NCBI GenBank assembly: GCA_900543555.1
Contig: UQRL01000034.1
Span: 1-27,014 of the forward strand
Origin: an uncultured Oscillospiraceae bacterium
Lineage (GTDB): Bacteria > Bacillota > Clostridia > Oscillospirales > Acutalibacteraceae
Direction of reading: 5' to 3'
DNA length: 27,014 bases
Of this stretch, positions 8,609-15,540 are shown in pieces (position 1 is the stretch's first letter; the number at the start of each line of letters is the position of its first letter). The notes below the pieces were generated by a model that worked only from the letters and a program-made list of their open reading frames with translations, had not been told where the DNA came from and did not search any database. Position numbers and translations under genes: made by a program.

Positions 8609-9127
8609 ATGTCTGCTTCAAAGGAAAAACGGGGATTTTTCGTGAAGCTGCTGTGCTTTGTCCTGGCCCTTGCGGCGGGCGGCGCTCTGGGGGTGGGCGG
8701 CACCCTCTTCTTCCAATGGCAGGCCCTTCCCCCGCCGGAGGAAGTTTTTCCCTATTGGTATGAGCCGCCAGCCCCTGTGCGGGAGGAGAGCGGCGTCACT
8801 GTGACCCTCACAGAGGCCAACCGCAAACACACCGGGGCTGGGACCTTGGCCTATACGCTGAAAAACGACACGGAGCAGCCCCTCTCCTTTTCCGTGTCCA
8901 TGCGGGCGCTGGACTACCTGTACCAAGGGGAGTACCACCGCATCTACCCCAGTCCCAACTCGGAAGGATCTTCCGGGGAGATCACGCTGGAGCCCGGCGA
9001 GGAGCTGCCGTTGTCCTTGAGATTTTACACCAGCGTGCTGTCCCGGCCCGGGACATACCGGCTGTATGTGGAATCTGGGGATGAGGTCACGTTCCGTGTG
9101 GGGCTCAACAGCGACGTGATGTTTTGA
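8609..9127 (+). CDS. Membrane-anchored beta-sandwich protein, paralogue A
   Basis: 172 residues from ATG 8609; an in-frame ATG at 8585 would add 8. I prefer 8609 because it and its tandem neighbour share the same ribosome-site block, GAAAGGCGGTGA. The N-terminus is Lys/Arg-rich, then one hydrophobic segment FVKLLCFVLALAAGGALGVG, giving a single-pass anchor or uncleaved signal. The outer part is beta-rich with a Leu-Glu-Pro-Gly-Glu turn near the end and a PGTYRLYVESG strand, resembling bacterial Ig-like domains (Big_14 type). It aligns along its length with the next gene. Function unknown; the substrate or partner cannot be read from the sequence. Confidence 0.82.
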   Translation: MSASKEKRGFFVKLLCFVLALAAGGALGVGGTLFFQWQALPPPEEVFPYWYEPPAPVREESGVTVTLTEANRKHTGAGTLAYTLKNDTEQPLSFSVSMRALDYLYQGEYHRIYPSPNSEGSSGEITLEPGEELPLSLRFYTSVLSRPGTYRLYVESGDEVTFRVGLNSDVMF

Positions 9128-9149
9128 GAACGGGAAAGGCGGTGAGCGT

Positions 9150-9686
9150 GTGAACATCTCTCCACGAGCAGGAAAAAAGGGGCTGGGGAAAGTCCTGGCC
9201 TGTTTGGTGTTGACAATGGCTGTGGGAGCGGCTTTAGGCGTGGGAGGCACGCTGTTCTATCTGGAGAAGACCAGCGCGGTCCCGGAAAAAGCCTTCGCCT
9301 ACTGGTACGGCCTGCCCGATTATGTGCCGGAGGACAACGGCGTCACCCTCATCCTGGAGGAGGTGCGCCGCGAACCGGACGGCTCCGGCTCCATCCAGTA
9401 CACGCTGGAGAACCGGACGGATGAGGAGCTGTACTGGGTGGACTATGAGCCCGCCATTGACTACTTGGAGCAGGGGGAATCCCACCGGGTGTACCCCTTC
9501 CCGGTCCACACGATGGAAGGGCATCTTCCTAACTCCCTGCCGGCGGGGGAGTCGGTCTCCTTCACGCTGGAGCTGGAGCCCTGTGTGCTGGCTCTGCCGG
9601 GCACCTACAGCTTGTATGTGGATTCCATCGGCCGGGCGGAGTTTGAAGTGACCCAGAAGGGGGAGGCCTTGTTTTCTTCCCCGTAG
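9150..9686 (+). CDS. Membrane-anchored beta-sandwich protein, paralogue B
   Basis: 178 residues from GTG 9150, preceded by GGAAAGGCGGTGA. It is a tandem duplicate of the gene before it: both have the GAALGVGGTLF or GGALGVGGTLFF anchor, then a FAYWYGLPDY / FPYWYEPPAP block, a YLxQGExHRxYP segment and a closing PGTYSLYVDSIG / PGTYRLYVESGD strand. It should have one N-terminal membrane segment and an extracytoplasmic Ig-like domain. The 22-bp gap to the upstream gene implies one transcript. It ends at a bidirectional terminator. Function unknown. Confidence 0.82.
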   Translation: MNISPRAGKKGLGKVLACLVLTMAVGAALGVGGTLFYLEKTSAVPEKAFAYWYGLPDYVPEDNGVTLILEEVRREPDGSGSIQYTLENRTDEELYWVDYEPAIDYLEQGESHRVYPFPVHTMEGHLPNSLPAGESVSFTLELEPCVLALPGTYSLYVDSIGRAEFEVTQKGEALFSSP

Positions 9687-9752
9687 CGCACCCCAAAGGG
9701 AAAACGGGCAGTGCCCATGTGATCCAGCAAACTACAAAAGGGAAGGAATAAG

Positions 9753-9784
9753 AAAAAGAGCGGTGTGAAAACCGCTCTTTTTTC
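9753..9784. terminator. Bidirectional terminator between convergent genes
   Basis: AAAGAGCGGT (9755-9764) pairs with ACCGCTCTTT (9771-9780) over a 6-nt loop, extended by A-T pairs. T-runs occur on both strands. It serves paralogue B on the plus strand and the DUF47 gene on the minus strand. Confidence 0.92.
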
Positions 9785-9795
9785 GTATTGCTGGT

Positions 9796-10419
9796 TCAGC
9801 TGTTTTTCATAATGACGCTTTCCACGGCGTCTGCCACATGCTCGCAGGCGTCGGCGCATTTTTCCATGTAGATGTAAATTTCCCGCCAGCTGATGATCTC
9901 CAAGGGGTCGGTGCAGGTGGTGTGCAGGCGGCGCATGCTGTCGATGAACAGCTTGTCGGCCTGCTCCTCCATGGTGTTGATGTGGATGATGTATTCCCGC
10001 AGTTTCTTGGACTTGCGAAAGTCCGCGAATTCATCCAGCAGCAGCCGCAGCTCCTCGCAGCAGTTGATCAGCACCGCGCCCAGCTCGATGGCGTCCGGCC
10101 GGATGGACTGGATGTTGTTGCACCATAGCCGCAGCATCACGTCTTCGATTTTATCCGTGATTTCATCAATGCTTTGGCTCAGCAGCAGGATGTCCTCCCG
10201 CTCGATGGGGGTGATGAAGGCCCGGGCCAGCACGTTGGAGAGCTCGTGCTTTTTCTCATCGGCGGCGTGCTCCACCTGGTGCAGTCCGTCCAGCACGTCG
10301 TGCAGGCGCTGAGGGTCAAAGCTTTTCAGGGTGTCCTCCAAATAGTGGGCCGCCTGGCAGGCGCAGGCCACACATTCGCTGAAATTTTCATAGTAAAAGC
10401 TGTCCTGTTTTTTCGACAT
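9796..10419 (-). CDS. DUF47 (PhoU-like) phosphate transport accessory protein
   Basis: 207 residues, all-helical, matching the DUF47/PhoU-like family that accompanies PiT transporters. Readable family features include HQVEHAADEKKHEL near residues 47-60, the FITPIEREDILLLSQSIDE stretch (about 68-86), and a C-terminal EKCADACEHVADAVES helix; the acidic E(D)xxxD/H clusters are where PhoU proteins bind metals. ATG at 10419 is preceded on the minus strand by AAAGGAGC. It lies 49 bp downstream of the transporter gene and is surely co-transcribed. Family knowledge suggests it modulates the transporter, rather than PstSCAB, since no pst genes are here. Confidence 0.93.
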   Translation of the reverse strand: MSKKQDSFYYENFSECVACACQAAHYLEDTLKSFDPQRLHDVLDGLHQVEHAADEKKHELSNVLARAFITPIEREDILLLSQSIDEITDKIEDVMLRLWCNNIQSIRPDAIELGAVLINCCEELRLLLDEFADFRKSKKLREYIIHINTMEEQADKLFIDSMRRLHTTCTDPLEIISWREIYIYMEKCADACEHVADAVESVIMKNS

Positions 10420-10468
10420 AATTTTGCTCCTTTATCCGGTATCGGGGGCTGCTCCAGAGGGGGGTCCC

Positions 10469-11521
10469 TTAGAACAGCACCATAAACAATTTTGCCATTA
10501 CAAAGCTGATGAGCCCGCACCCAGGGAAAGTGAAAACCCAGGTGAGAACCATATCCTTTACCACGCCAAAGTTGATGGCGGAAAGCCGTTTGACAGCCCC
10601 CACGCCCATAATGGCGCTGGTCTTGGTGTGGGTGGTGGAGACAGGGATGCCGAATAGGCTGGAAAGCAGCAGGCACAGCGCCGCAGAGAGGTCAGCGGAG
10701 AAGCCCTGGTATTTTTCCAGCTTTACCATATCCATGCCCACAGCCTTGATAATCTTCTCACCACCCACGCTGGTGCCAATGCCCATCACCGCGCTGCACA
10801 AAAGCATGAGCCACACAGGGATCAAAACGCCTTCCACGCTGTTCATGCCGTTGGAGAAGGCCACGCCCAAAAACAGCACGCCAATGAACTTTTGGCCGTC
10901 CTGGGCGCCGTGCATAAAGCTCATGGCCGCGGCGCCAAAAATTTCCGCCCCGGTAAAGAATCGGTTGGTCCGGCGGCGGTCCATTCTGCGGCACAGCAGC
11001 GTTAGGCCCTTGCACACCAGCCAGCCGATGCAGAAGCCCAGGGCCAAACTGGCCACCAGGCCGTACAGCACCTTTACCCACTCTGACATATTGATGCCTC
11101 CTACGCCGTTCTGGATAGCGATGGCCGCGCCGGAAAGGCCGGCAATGAGGCTGTGGCTTTCGCTGGTGGGAATGCCGAACATAGAGGCCACAACGCTGTA
11201 CACCACAATAGAGAACAGGGCGGCGCACAGGGCAATGAGGGCCTCGTGGGTGTCCCCGCCGAAATCCACCATGTTGCTGATGGTAGAGGCCACCGAACTG
11301 TTGATGCGGGTCATCACCAGCACCCCTAAAAAGTTGAACGCGGCGCTGAGGAGAATGGCTGGCCGGGGGCGCATGCACCGGGTGGTGATGCAGGTGGCAA
11401 TGGCGTTGGGCGCGTCTGTCCAGCCGTTGACAAAGATCACGCCCAAGGTTAGAAGCACTGTGATTAAAAGCACAGGGCTTTGGGCCATAGCGTTGATAAA
11501 GTACGAGAATGATACATCCAT
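10469..11521 (-). CDS. pit: PiT family inorganic phosphate transporter
   Basis: 350 residues with about 9-10 membrane segments. The duplicated PiT signature is present in both halves: GWTDAPNAIATCITTRCM near residues 32-50 and GIPVSTTHTKTSAIMGVGA near residues 295-315. The family transports phosphate as metal-phosphate complexes with H+ or Na+. The first gene of a two-gene minus-strand operon with DUF47. ATG 11521 has AAGGAAAG upstream. The promoter region has four 11-bp-spaced repeats consistent with phosphate-starvation control. Sulfate permease CysP is a less likely PiT-family alternative. Confidence 0.94.
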   Translation of the reverse strand: MDVSFSYFINAMAQSPVLLITVLLTLGVIFVNGWTDAPNAIATCITTRCMRPRPAILLSAAFNFLGVLVMTRINSSVASTISNMVDFGGDTHEALIALCAALFSIVVYSVVASMFGIPTSESHSLIAGLSGAAIAIQNGVGGINMSEWVKVLYGLVASLALGFCIGWLVCKGLTLLCRRMDRRRTNRFFTGAEIFGAAAMSFMHGAQDGQKFIGVLFLGVAFSNGMNSVEGVLIPVWLMLLCSAVMGIGTSVGGEKIIKAVGMDMVKLEKYQGFSADLSAALCLLLSSLFGIPVSTTHTKTSAIMGVGAVKRLSAINFGVVKDMVLTWVFTFPGCGLISFVMAKLFMVLF

Positions 11522-11560
11522 ATGCTTTCCTTACCTACCTTCAAGTTTACCGGAAGGACG

Positions 11561-11600
11561 GGCCACCCCGTGGAAAGGAACACGTGGGGGCCGTTTTTTT
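11561..11600 (+). terminator. Plus-strand terminator-like hairpin in the pit leader
   Basis: GGCCACCCCGTG (11561-11572) and CACGTGGGGGCC (11581-11592) pair at 10 of 12 positions and are followed by a 7-T run on the plus strand. No plus-strand gene lies upstream, so it would stop antisense transcription into the next region; on the minus strand it is a hairpin in the pit 5' leader. Confidence 0.5.
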
Positions 11601-11611
11601 CCAGCAATACA

Positions 11612-11640
11612 AGAGTATCATCAAAACGGGGCAACGTCAA
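11612..11640 (-). promoter_or_regulatory. Promoter of the pit-DUF47 operon
   Basis: Read on the minus strand, TTGACG (11640-11635) is followed at 15-17 bp by GATACT/TACTCT (11619-11612). The -35 coincides with the last unit of a run of 11-bp direct repeats. A leader of about 85 nt precedes the pit ATG. Confidence 0.65.
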
Positions 11641-11673
11641 TAAAAAGTGAAATTTTTGTAAAGAAAAAGTAAA
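11636..11673 (-). promoter_or_regulatory. Candidate Pho box: four 11-bp direct repeats
   Basis: On the minus strand TTTAC, TTTAC, TTCAC and TTGAC occur with plus-strand starts at 11669, 11658, 11647 and 11636, exactly 11 bp apart, separated by AT-rich 6-mers. PhoB/PhoP regulators bind 11-bp-spaced direct repeats (TT(A/C/T)A(C/T)A-like in Bacillus). The position just upstream of and overlapping the -35 of a phosphate transporter fits activation by phosphate starvation. The regulator itself is not in the window. Confidence 0.7.
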
Positions 11674-11696
11674 GCACCGCCTTCCCCAGGGGATTT

Positions 11697-11882
11697 TTGG
11701 CGAAACGCGGTGCGGTGTTCCCTATGCCGGATCGGAACGTAAACTTTTACACCATGGAGTGGTGCCAGGAAGAAGAGGCCTGGGTGGGCCGCTGCCAGGA
11801 AATGGCCCCTCCCCCTGTGCTGTCCCTGTTGGAACCCCCCAGCAGGCCCCAGAGGAAAACGAGAAGGAGGAGAAGCGCGTGA
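11697..11882 (+). CDS. Small ORF coupled to the sigma-like gene
   Basis: A frame of up to 61 residues from TTG 11697; ATG 11724 gives 52 and ATG 11754 gives 42. None has a convincing ribosome site, so the start is unsettled. The stretch NFYTMEWCQEEEAWVGRCQE loosely recalls a HicB-like strand pattern, but that is weak. Its TGA (11880-11882) overlaps the GTG start of the next gene as GTGA, the usual mark of translational coupling, which is the best evidence that it is translated. A hairpin GCACCGC/GCGGTGC (11674-11680 with 11707-11713) spans the TTG start. Unrecognised. Confidence 0.4.
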   Translation: MAKRGAVFPMPDRNVNFYTMEWCQEEEAWVGRCQEMAPPPVLSLLEPPSRPQRKTRRRRSA

Positions 11883-12320
11883 GGACCAAGTGCAAGCCCC
11901 TCTCCCTTTGGGAGAAGCACCAGATTGACCAGTTCGTCAACGCCATCCTGGAAAAGATGGACCTTTCCCAAACGGATGAAGAGCTGCGCCAGTGTGCCTG
12001 GGCCGCGTTCCTGTCCGTTTTCCGGGAGGACCCGCGGCGCTTCCCGCTGGAAAGAAGTCTCCCTGGAGCGCCCGGTGAGTGTGGAGGTTCCGCTGCCCCT
12101 GTCCCAGCTGCTCCAGCAGCCCCACGGGGATTTTCAGGCCAGCGTGTGCTTTCACGAGTTTCTATACCACCTGGAGCCGGATGTGCGGCATATGGCCTAC
12201 GGCATCATCCACGGCGACACGCTGGAGGAGATGCGGCGCAGCCGCCTTTGGAGCTGCGAGCACGCCGGCCGCATCTATGAACATCTCCGCCAGGGGATGG
12301 AGGAATATGTAAAAAGCTGA
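11879..12320 (+). pseudogene. Frameshifted sigma-70-like gene
   Basis: GTG 11879 sits 6 bp after a strong AAGGAGGAG site. The first frame reads SLWEKHQIDQFVNAILEKMD and EELRQCAWAAFLSVFREDP, reminiscent of sigma region 2, then loses sense near 12050. The sense continues one frame on as VSLERPVSVEVPLPLSQLL and later YGIIHGDTLEEMRRSRLW, which resembles the region 4 helix-turn-helix, ending at TGA 12318-12320. One extra base in GGAAAGAAG (12049-12057) would explain the break; removing it restores a 146-residue product. No slippery heptamer is evident, so I read it as an indel (true mutation or sequencing error). The sigma assignment is tentative. Confidence 0.5.
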
Positions 12321-12358
12321 AAAGGGCCGCGCTTTGATCGCTCAAAGCGCGGTCCTTT
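12321..12358. terminator. Bidirectional terminator between sigma-like gene and eutH
   Basis: A 17-bp stem (12321-12337 with 12342-12358, one wobble) with the 4-nt loop TCGC. The minus-strand side leads into CTTTTTAC, the plus-strand side into CTT. Genes converge on it from both sides. Confidence 0.88.
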
Positions 12359-12382
12359 CTTGCCGGGAGGGGAGACCCCTGC

Positions 12383-13477
12383 CTATTTTCCCAAACCGGT
12401 CCCCGGCCGGGCGGAACCCTTTTCCTGTAAGAGCAGTGCCAGAACCACCGCCGCGAGCGCGCCGCTGAGCTTGGCCGCTATCAAAGGCGCCAGCATGGAG
12501 GGCTCCACGCTGAGCGCGAAGGCCATGTGGGCTGCCAGCAGGCTGGTGCCGCTGACAAGAAACGCCCCTGCCGCCACCTTGCCCCGGGGGTCCATCTCCT
12601 GGTACAGGGACAGGGTGGGCAGGGCGCTGACCAGCCCCACCAGCATACCTGTCAGGCTTTGGGGTTTCAGGCCCAAGCGCTCTCCCAGCCAGGCAAAGGG
12701 GCGCACCAGCAGGCGGCGCACCAGTTCCGCCATGGGCAGGCTGCCCAGCAGCACAATGCCAATGGAGGACACTGTGGCCAGGGCGTCTTCCAGAGGGGCC
12801 ATCCCCGGCAAAGGGCACCACCCTGTCATATATTCCACAGCCGCCAGCACCAGGCCAATGGTCACCAGCCAGCGGATGCCCTCCGAGAGCAGGATAAAGC
12901 CCTTGACCATCCGGTGGGGAAATTTCCACAGCCCCAAAAGGAGCAGCAGCGCAAGGGCAAAAATGGGCAGGTTCTGGTGCAGGCAGACCAGCACCGGCAA
13001 ACCGCAGAACAGGCCGCCTACCACCAGGCCCACGGGCATGGCGGACAGCCCCAGCATGATCCCCCGGGCAAAGAGGGGCCGGTCCCCCTTGGGGATCATT
13101 CCCATGCCCACAGGAATGGTGAACACCAGGGTGCACCCAAAGATGGAGGCCGCCACCAGCCCGGCGTAGCTGCCCAGCAGGGGGTCCTCCGCCAGCTCTT
13201 TGGCCAGCTGGTAGCCGCCCATGTCGATGGCCAAAAGGCTTCCGAACATGGCGGGGTCCACGCCGATAAGCCGGTACAGGGGGACGATGGCCTGCCCCAG
13301 CCACTGGGCCAGCACCGGCGTCAGGCAGATCATCCCCGCCATGGAGAGGGCCATGGAGCCCAGCAGCATGAAGCCCGTCTCGAACTTGTCCCCGAACCCC
13401 CACCGGTTGCCCCGCAGCCGGTCCACGCCGCCCAGCACGGCCCCGGCGGCCATGACGATCATCAGCACATCGTTCAT
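12383..13477 (-). CDS. eutH: EutH-type ethanolamine permease
   Basis: 364 residues from the ATG at 13477 (minus strand AAGAGGCGG upstream; a longer frame to 13528 lacks a ribosome site). It is very hydrophobic, with about 10-11 predicted membrane segments. The N-terminal half has EutH hallmarks: GVDRLRGNRWGFGDKFETGF, the LTPVLAQWLG and LLAIDMGGYQLAKELA segments, and FTIPVGMGMIPKGDRP. EutH brings ethanolamine into the cell. No other eut genes (eutABC, microcompartment shells) appear nearby, so it is an orphan here. It follows the M24 peptidase by 10 bp in the same operon, so a peptide or amine nutrition role is conceivable; that link is inference. Confidence 0.9.
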   Translation of the reverse strand: MNDVLMIVMAAGAVLGGVDRLRGNRWGFGDKFETGFMLLGSMALSMAGMICLTPVLAQWLGQAIVPLYRLIGVDPAMFGSLLAIDMGGYQLAKELAEDPLLGSYAGLVAASIFGCTLVFTIPVGMGMIPKGDRPLFARGIMLGLSAMPVGLVVGGLFCGLPVLVCLHQNLPIFALALLLLLGLWKFPHRMVKGFILLSEGIRWLVTIGLVLAAVEYMTGWCPLPGMAPLEDALATVSSIGIVLLGSLPMAELVRRLLVRPFAWLGERLGLKPQSLTGMLVGLVSALPTLSLYQEMDPRGKVAAGAFLVSGTSLLAAHMAFALSVEPSMLAPLIAAKLSGALAAVVLALLLQEKGSARPGTGLGK

Positions 13478-13487
13478 AGACCGCCTC

Positions 13488-14750
13488 TTATTGGAACGCC
13501 ACGAAGTTCCGGCGCATGGTCTCCTCAATCTCCGGGATGGTGCGGGGCGTCAGGGCGGAGAGGTTCTCGCAGCCGTCCGGGGTCACCAGGCAGTTGTCCT
13601 CCACCCGGAAGCCGATGCCCCACTCCTCGTGATAGATGCCGATGTCCACGCAGAACACCATGTTGGGGGCAATGACTTCCGGCGTCTCCACGGCGTCATG
13701 GACGTCAAAGCCCACATGGTGGGCGCCGCCGTGCCACATGTACTTGCCGATGTTCCCCACGTCGTCCAGCACCCTGGCGTCCTTTAAGAGCTGGGCGCAG
13801 TACCGGTGGGATTCCCCGTCCACGTCCTTCATGGGCATGCCGGGCTTGATGAGGGAGAACATGTGGTTGGAAGTCTCCAGGGCGATGTTGTACAGCAGGG
13901 CCTGGCGCTCATTGAACTTGCCGTTGCAGGGCCAGCCTCGGGAGACGTCGGTCATCACATAGTCGTGCCAGGCGCCCACATCGTTTAACACCATGTCCCC
14001 ATCGTGGGCCTGGCCTTTGTAGGAGTAGTAGTGGATGCAGAAGTTGTTCTTCCCCGCGGAGATGATGGAGGGGAACCCGGGCCCCTGGGGCCCATACTGG
14101 CCGATGGCATAGTCGAACACCGCCTTGTACTGGTACTCGTACATGCCGGGCTTAGAGGCCTTCATCATGGAGGTGATGCCCGCGCAGGTGATCTCCTCGG
14201 CCTTGCGCATGGCCTCCAGCTCGCAGGGCTGCTTGAGGGTGCGCATGCGGCGGATGGGGGCGTTGGCGTTCTCCACCCGCAGGAAGGGGTAGTCGCTGGC
14301 CACCCGCCGGAGCAGCAGATGGGCGGGCTCGTCCCGGTCGGCAGGGGAGACCCGGTACAGGTCCAGGTACAGGTGCCGGTAGCTGCCGCTGGCGGCCAGC
14401 TTGTGCAGGTCGCTTTCAAAGTCCGCCGCATAGCCAATATGCTGGATGCCGGAGAGCTTCTGCACCTGGTCCGGCTTCAAACGCTCTCCGGTCCAGCGCT
14501 CTGCCAGCCAGTCAGGGGGGAGAATGTAAACCTTCTCTGTGACCTGGCCCTGGCCGTCCTTGCGGGCGATGAAGGCGGTCTCCTTCTGGTCCACCCCGGT
14601 AAGGTAGAGAAAGTTCCGGTTGGTGTAAAAGGGGTAGAACTCATCGTTTGTCTTGCGCACTTCCGTGCCGGAGAACAGCACCAGAAGAGAGCTCTCCTTC
14701 ATTTGGGCGTAAAGCCTTGCCCGGTTGCCCTGAAAAAATTCCTTGGTCAT
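13488..14750 (-). CDS. M24 family Xaa-Pro aminopeptidase (PepP-like)
   Basis: 420 residues from ATG 14750 with a textbook AGGAGGAACC site; the frame continues upstream without one. Residues about 1-165 form the aminopeptidase P N-terminal domain (YTNRNFLYLTGVD). The pita-bread domain carries metal ligands D257 and D268 (LNDVGAWHDYVMTDVSRGWP), H344 in GGAHHVGFDVHD and E384 in FRVEDNCLV. Where most members have Glu in an EPG motif, this one has D369 in CVDIGIY. The enzyme would release N-terminal residues before proline using two metal ions in the cytoplasm. It is first in the operon with eutH and has a near-consensus promoter. Confidence 0.93.
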   Translation of the reverse strand: MTKEFFQGNRARLYAQMKESSLLVLFSGTEVRKTNDEFYPFYTNRNFLYLTGVDQKETAFIARKDGQGQVTEKVYILPPDWLAERWTGERLKPDQVQKLSGIQHIGYAADFESDLHKLAASGSYRHLYLDLYRVSPADRDEPAHLLLRRVASDYPFLRVENANAPIRRMRTLKQPCELEAMRKAEEITCAGITSMMKASKPGMYEYQYKAVFDYAIGQYGPQGPGFPSIISAGKNNFCIHYYSYKGQAHDGDMVLNDVGAWHDYVMTDVSRGWPCNGKFNERQALLYNIALETSNHMFSLIKPGMPMKDVDGESHRYCAQLLKDARVLDDVGNIGKYMWHGGAHHVGFDVHDAVETPEVIAPNMVFCVDIGIYHEEWGIGFRVEDNCLVTPDGCENLSALTPRTIPEIEETMRRNFVAFQ

Positions 14751-14819
14751 GGTTCCTCCTGTTCTGCCGCGCCGGAGAATGAACGGGCGCAGGCTTTTCT
14801 CTGGTTTCCGCTGTGTACG

Positions 14820-14848
14820 ATTGTATTCCACGTCCAGACAAAATGCAA
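14820..14848 (-). promoter_or_regulatory. Sigma-A promoter of the M24 peptidase-eutH operon
   Basis: On the minus strand TTGCAT (14848-14843), a 17-bp spacer and TACAAT (14825-14820). It lies about 70 bp before the peptidase ATG. Confidence 0.85.
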
Positions 14849-14881
14849 GGGGGTGATAGGGCAAGCCGGCAGCCGCACAAC

Positions 14882-14904
14882 AAAAAACCCTGGCAAAGCC
14901 AGGG
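14882..14904 (-). terminator. Intrinsic terminator of the small minus-strand gene
   Basis: CCCTGGC (14888-14894) pairs with GCCAGGG (14898-14904) with a 3-nt loop; the minus strand then reads TTTTTTG. It begins 6 bp past the stop of the 94-residue gene. Confidence 0.9.
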
Positions 14905-14909
14905 AAAAG

Positions 14910-15194
14910 CTATGGAGAAGGTGGGCAGGGGGCGGAGCCTTCCTCCACAATTTCCGAATGAACCAACGTCAAGCTGCCGTTTTTCTCTTTCCGGAACGTG
15001 TTCTCCTCATAGTAGAGCAGGCAGTGAAGGTGCCCCTTGGAAAAACTTGGCACAGCGTAATAGAGGCGGTTGACCAGAAAGTCCTTATCCTCAAACATGT
15101 CCACGTTCACAAGGGGCACCGGCGGATATTCCTGCTGGTCCGGAGGCAGGGACATCTCCCGTCTATGTTTTTGACAACGCCCGGTGTCTTCCAT
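14910..15194 (-). CDS. Small protein of unknown function
   Basis: 94 residues from the ATG at 15194, chosen because AAGGAGGGAG precedes it at ideal spacing; the frame extends further upstream but without a start site. There is no signal peptide, membrane segment or recognisable motif. The protein is mixed alpha/beta, with NRLYYAVPSFSKGHLHCLLY in its middle, Pro-rich near residues 17-27 and at the extreme C-terminus. It is monocistronic, between its own candidate promoter and a clear terminator, which argues it is real. I do not recognise it. Confidence 0.7.
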   Translation of the reverse strand: MEDTGRCQKHRREMSLPPDQQEYPPVPLVNVDMFEDKDFLVNRLYYAVPSFSKGHLHCLLYYEENTFRKEKNGSLTLVHSEIVEEGSAPCPPSP

Positions 15195-15331
15195 GAAACT
15201 CCCTCCTTGGCTGCCGCTGGTTTGCTGTGTTGGGGAAATTCCTAGACCAAGGAGCGTGCTCTCTTCCGGAGAAAGGGAGGACCTCGTGGGGCGGTGGATG
15301 GAATGGCTCCTGAAGCAGCGAATCTGCTGGT

Positions 15332-15340
15332 ATTGTAGCA
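15332..15340 (-). promoter_or_regulatory. Extended -10 promoter candidate for the small gene
   Basis: The minus strand reads TGCTACAAT (15340-15332), a TGn-TACAAT extended -10, with no good -35. It implies a leader of about 130 nt before the ATG at 15194. Confidence 0.5.
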
Positions 15341-15456
15341 TGAATAAAAGGCGCTGTTGGGCGAAAAATGTCGAAATGCCCACAATTTCCTTGGACGCGG
15401 CTGTTCCGGCAGGGCTTTTCCGGTGGAGAGCCGCCGGATGAGGCGGCAAACCCAGC

Positions 15457-15485
15457 TTGCTCTCGCCGCGGGGACGTGATACAAT
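15457..15485 (+). promoter_or_regulatory. Sigma-A promoter of the LytTR regulator
   Basis: TTGCTC (15457-15462), a 17-bp spacer, and an extended -10 TGATACAAT (hexamer 15480-15485). Transcription should begin near 15492, so upstream frame starts such as TTG 15457 lie outside the message. Confidence 0.85.
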
Positions 15486-15540
15486 AGTATTTATCATCAT
15501 TAGCCGCAAGGGTTGCTCTGAGAAAGGAAGGCGATCTCCG

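Noticed and set aside
11759..11878. Upstream start for the sigma-like gene
   Set aside because: The frame before 11879 is proline/glycine-rich nonsense, while GTG 11879 has a strong ribosome site and overlaps the prior stop.
12527..13675. 382-codon plus-strand frame opposite eutH
   Set aside because: Low-complexity His/Gln-rich antisense translation of the membrane-protein gene.
14004..15245. 413-codon plus-strand frame
   Set aside because: Antisense to the M24 peptidase, its promoter and the small gene; no family features.
15457..15540. Upstream TTG start for the LytTR regulator
   Set aside because: The TTG is the -35 element of the regulator's promoter, so it is not in the transcript.
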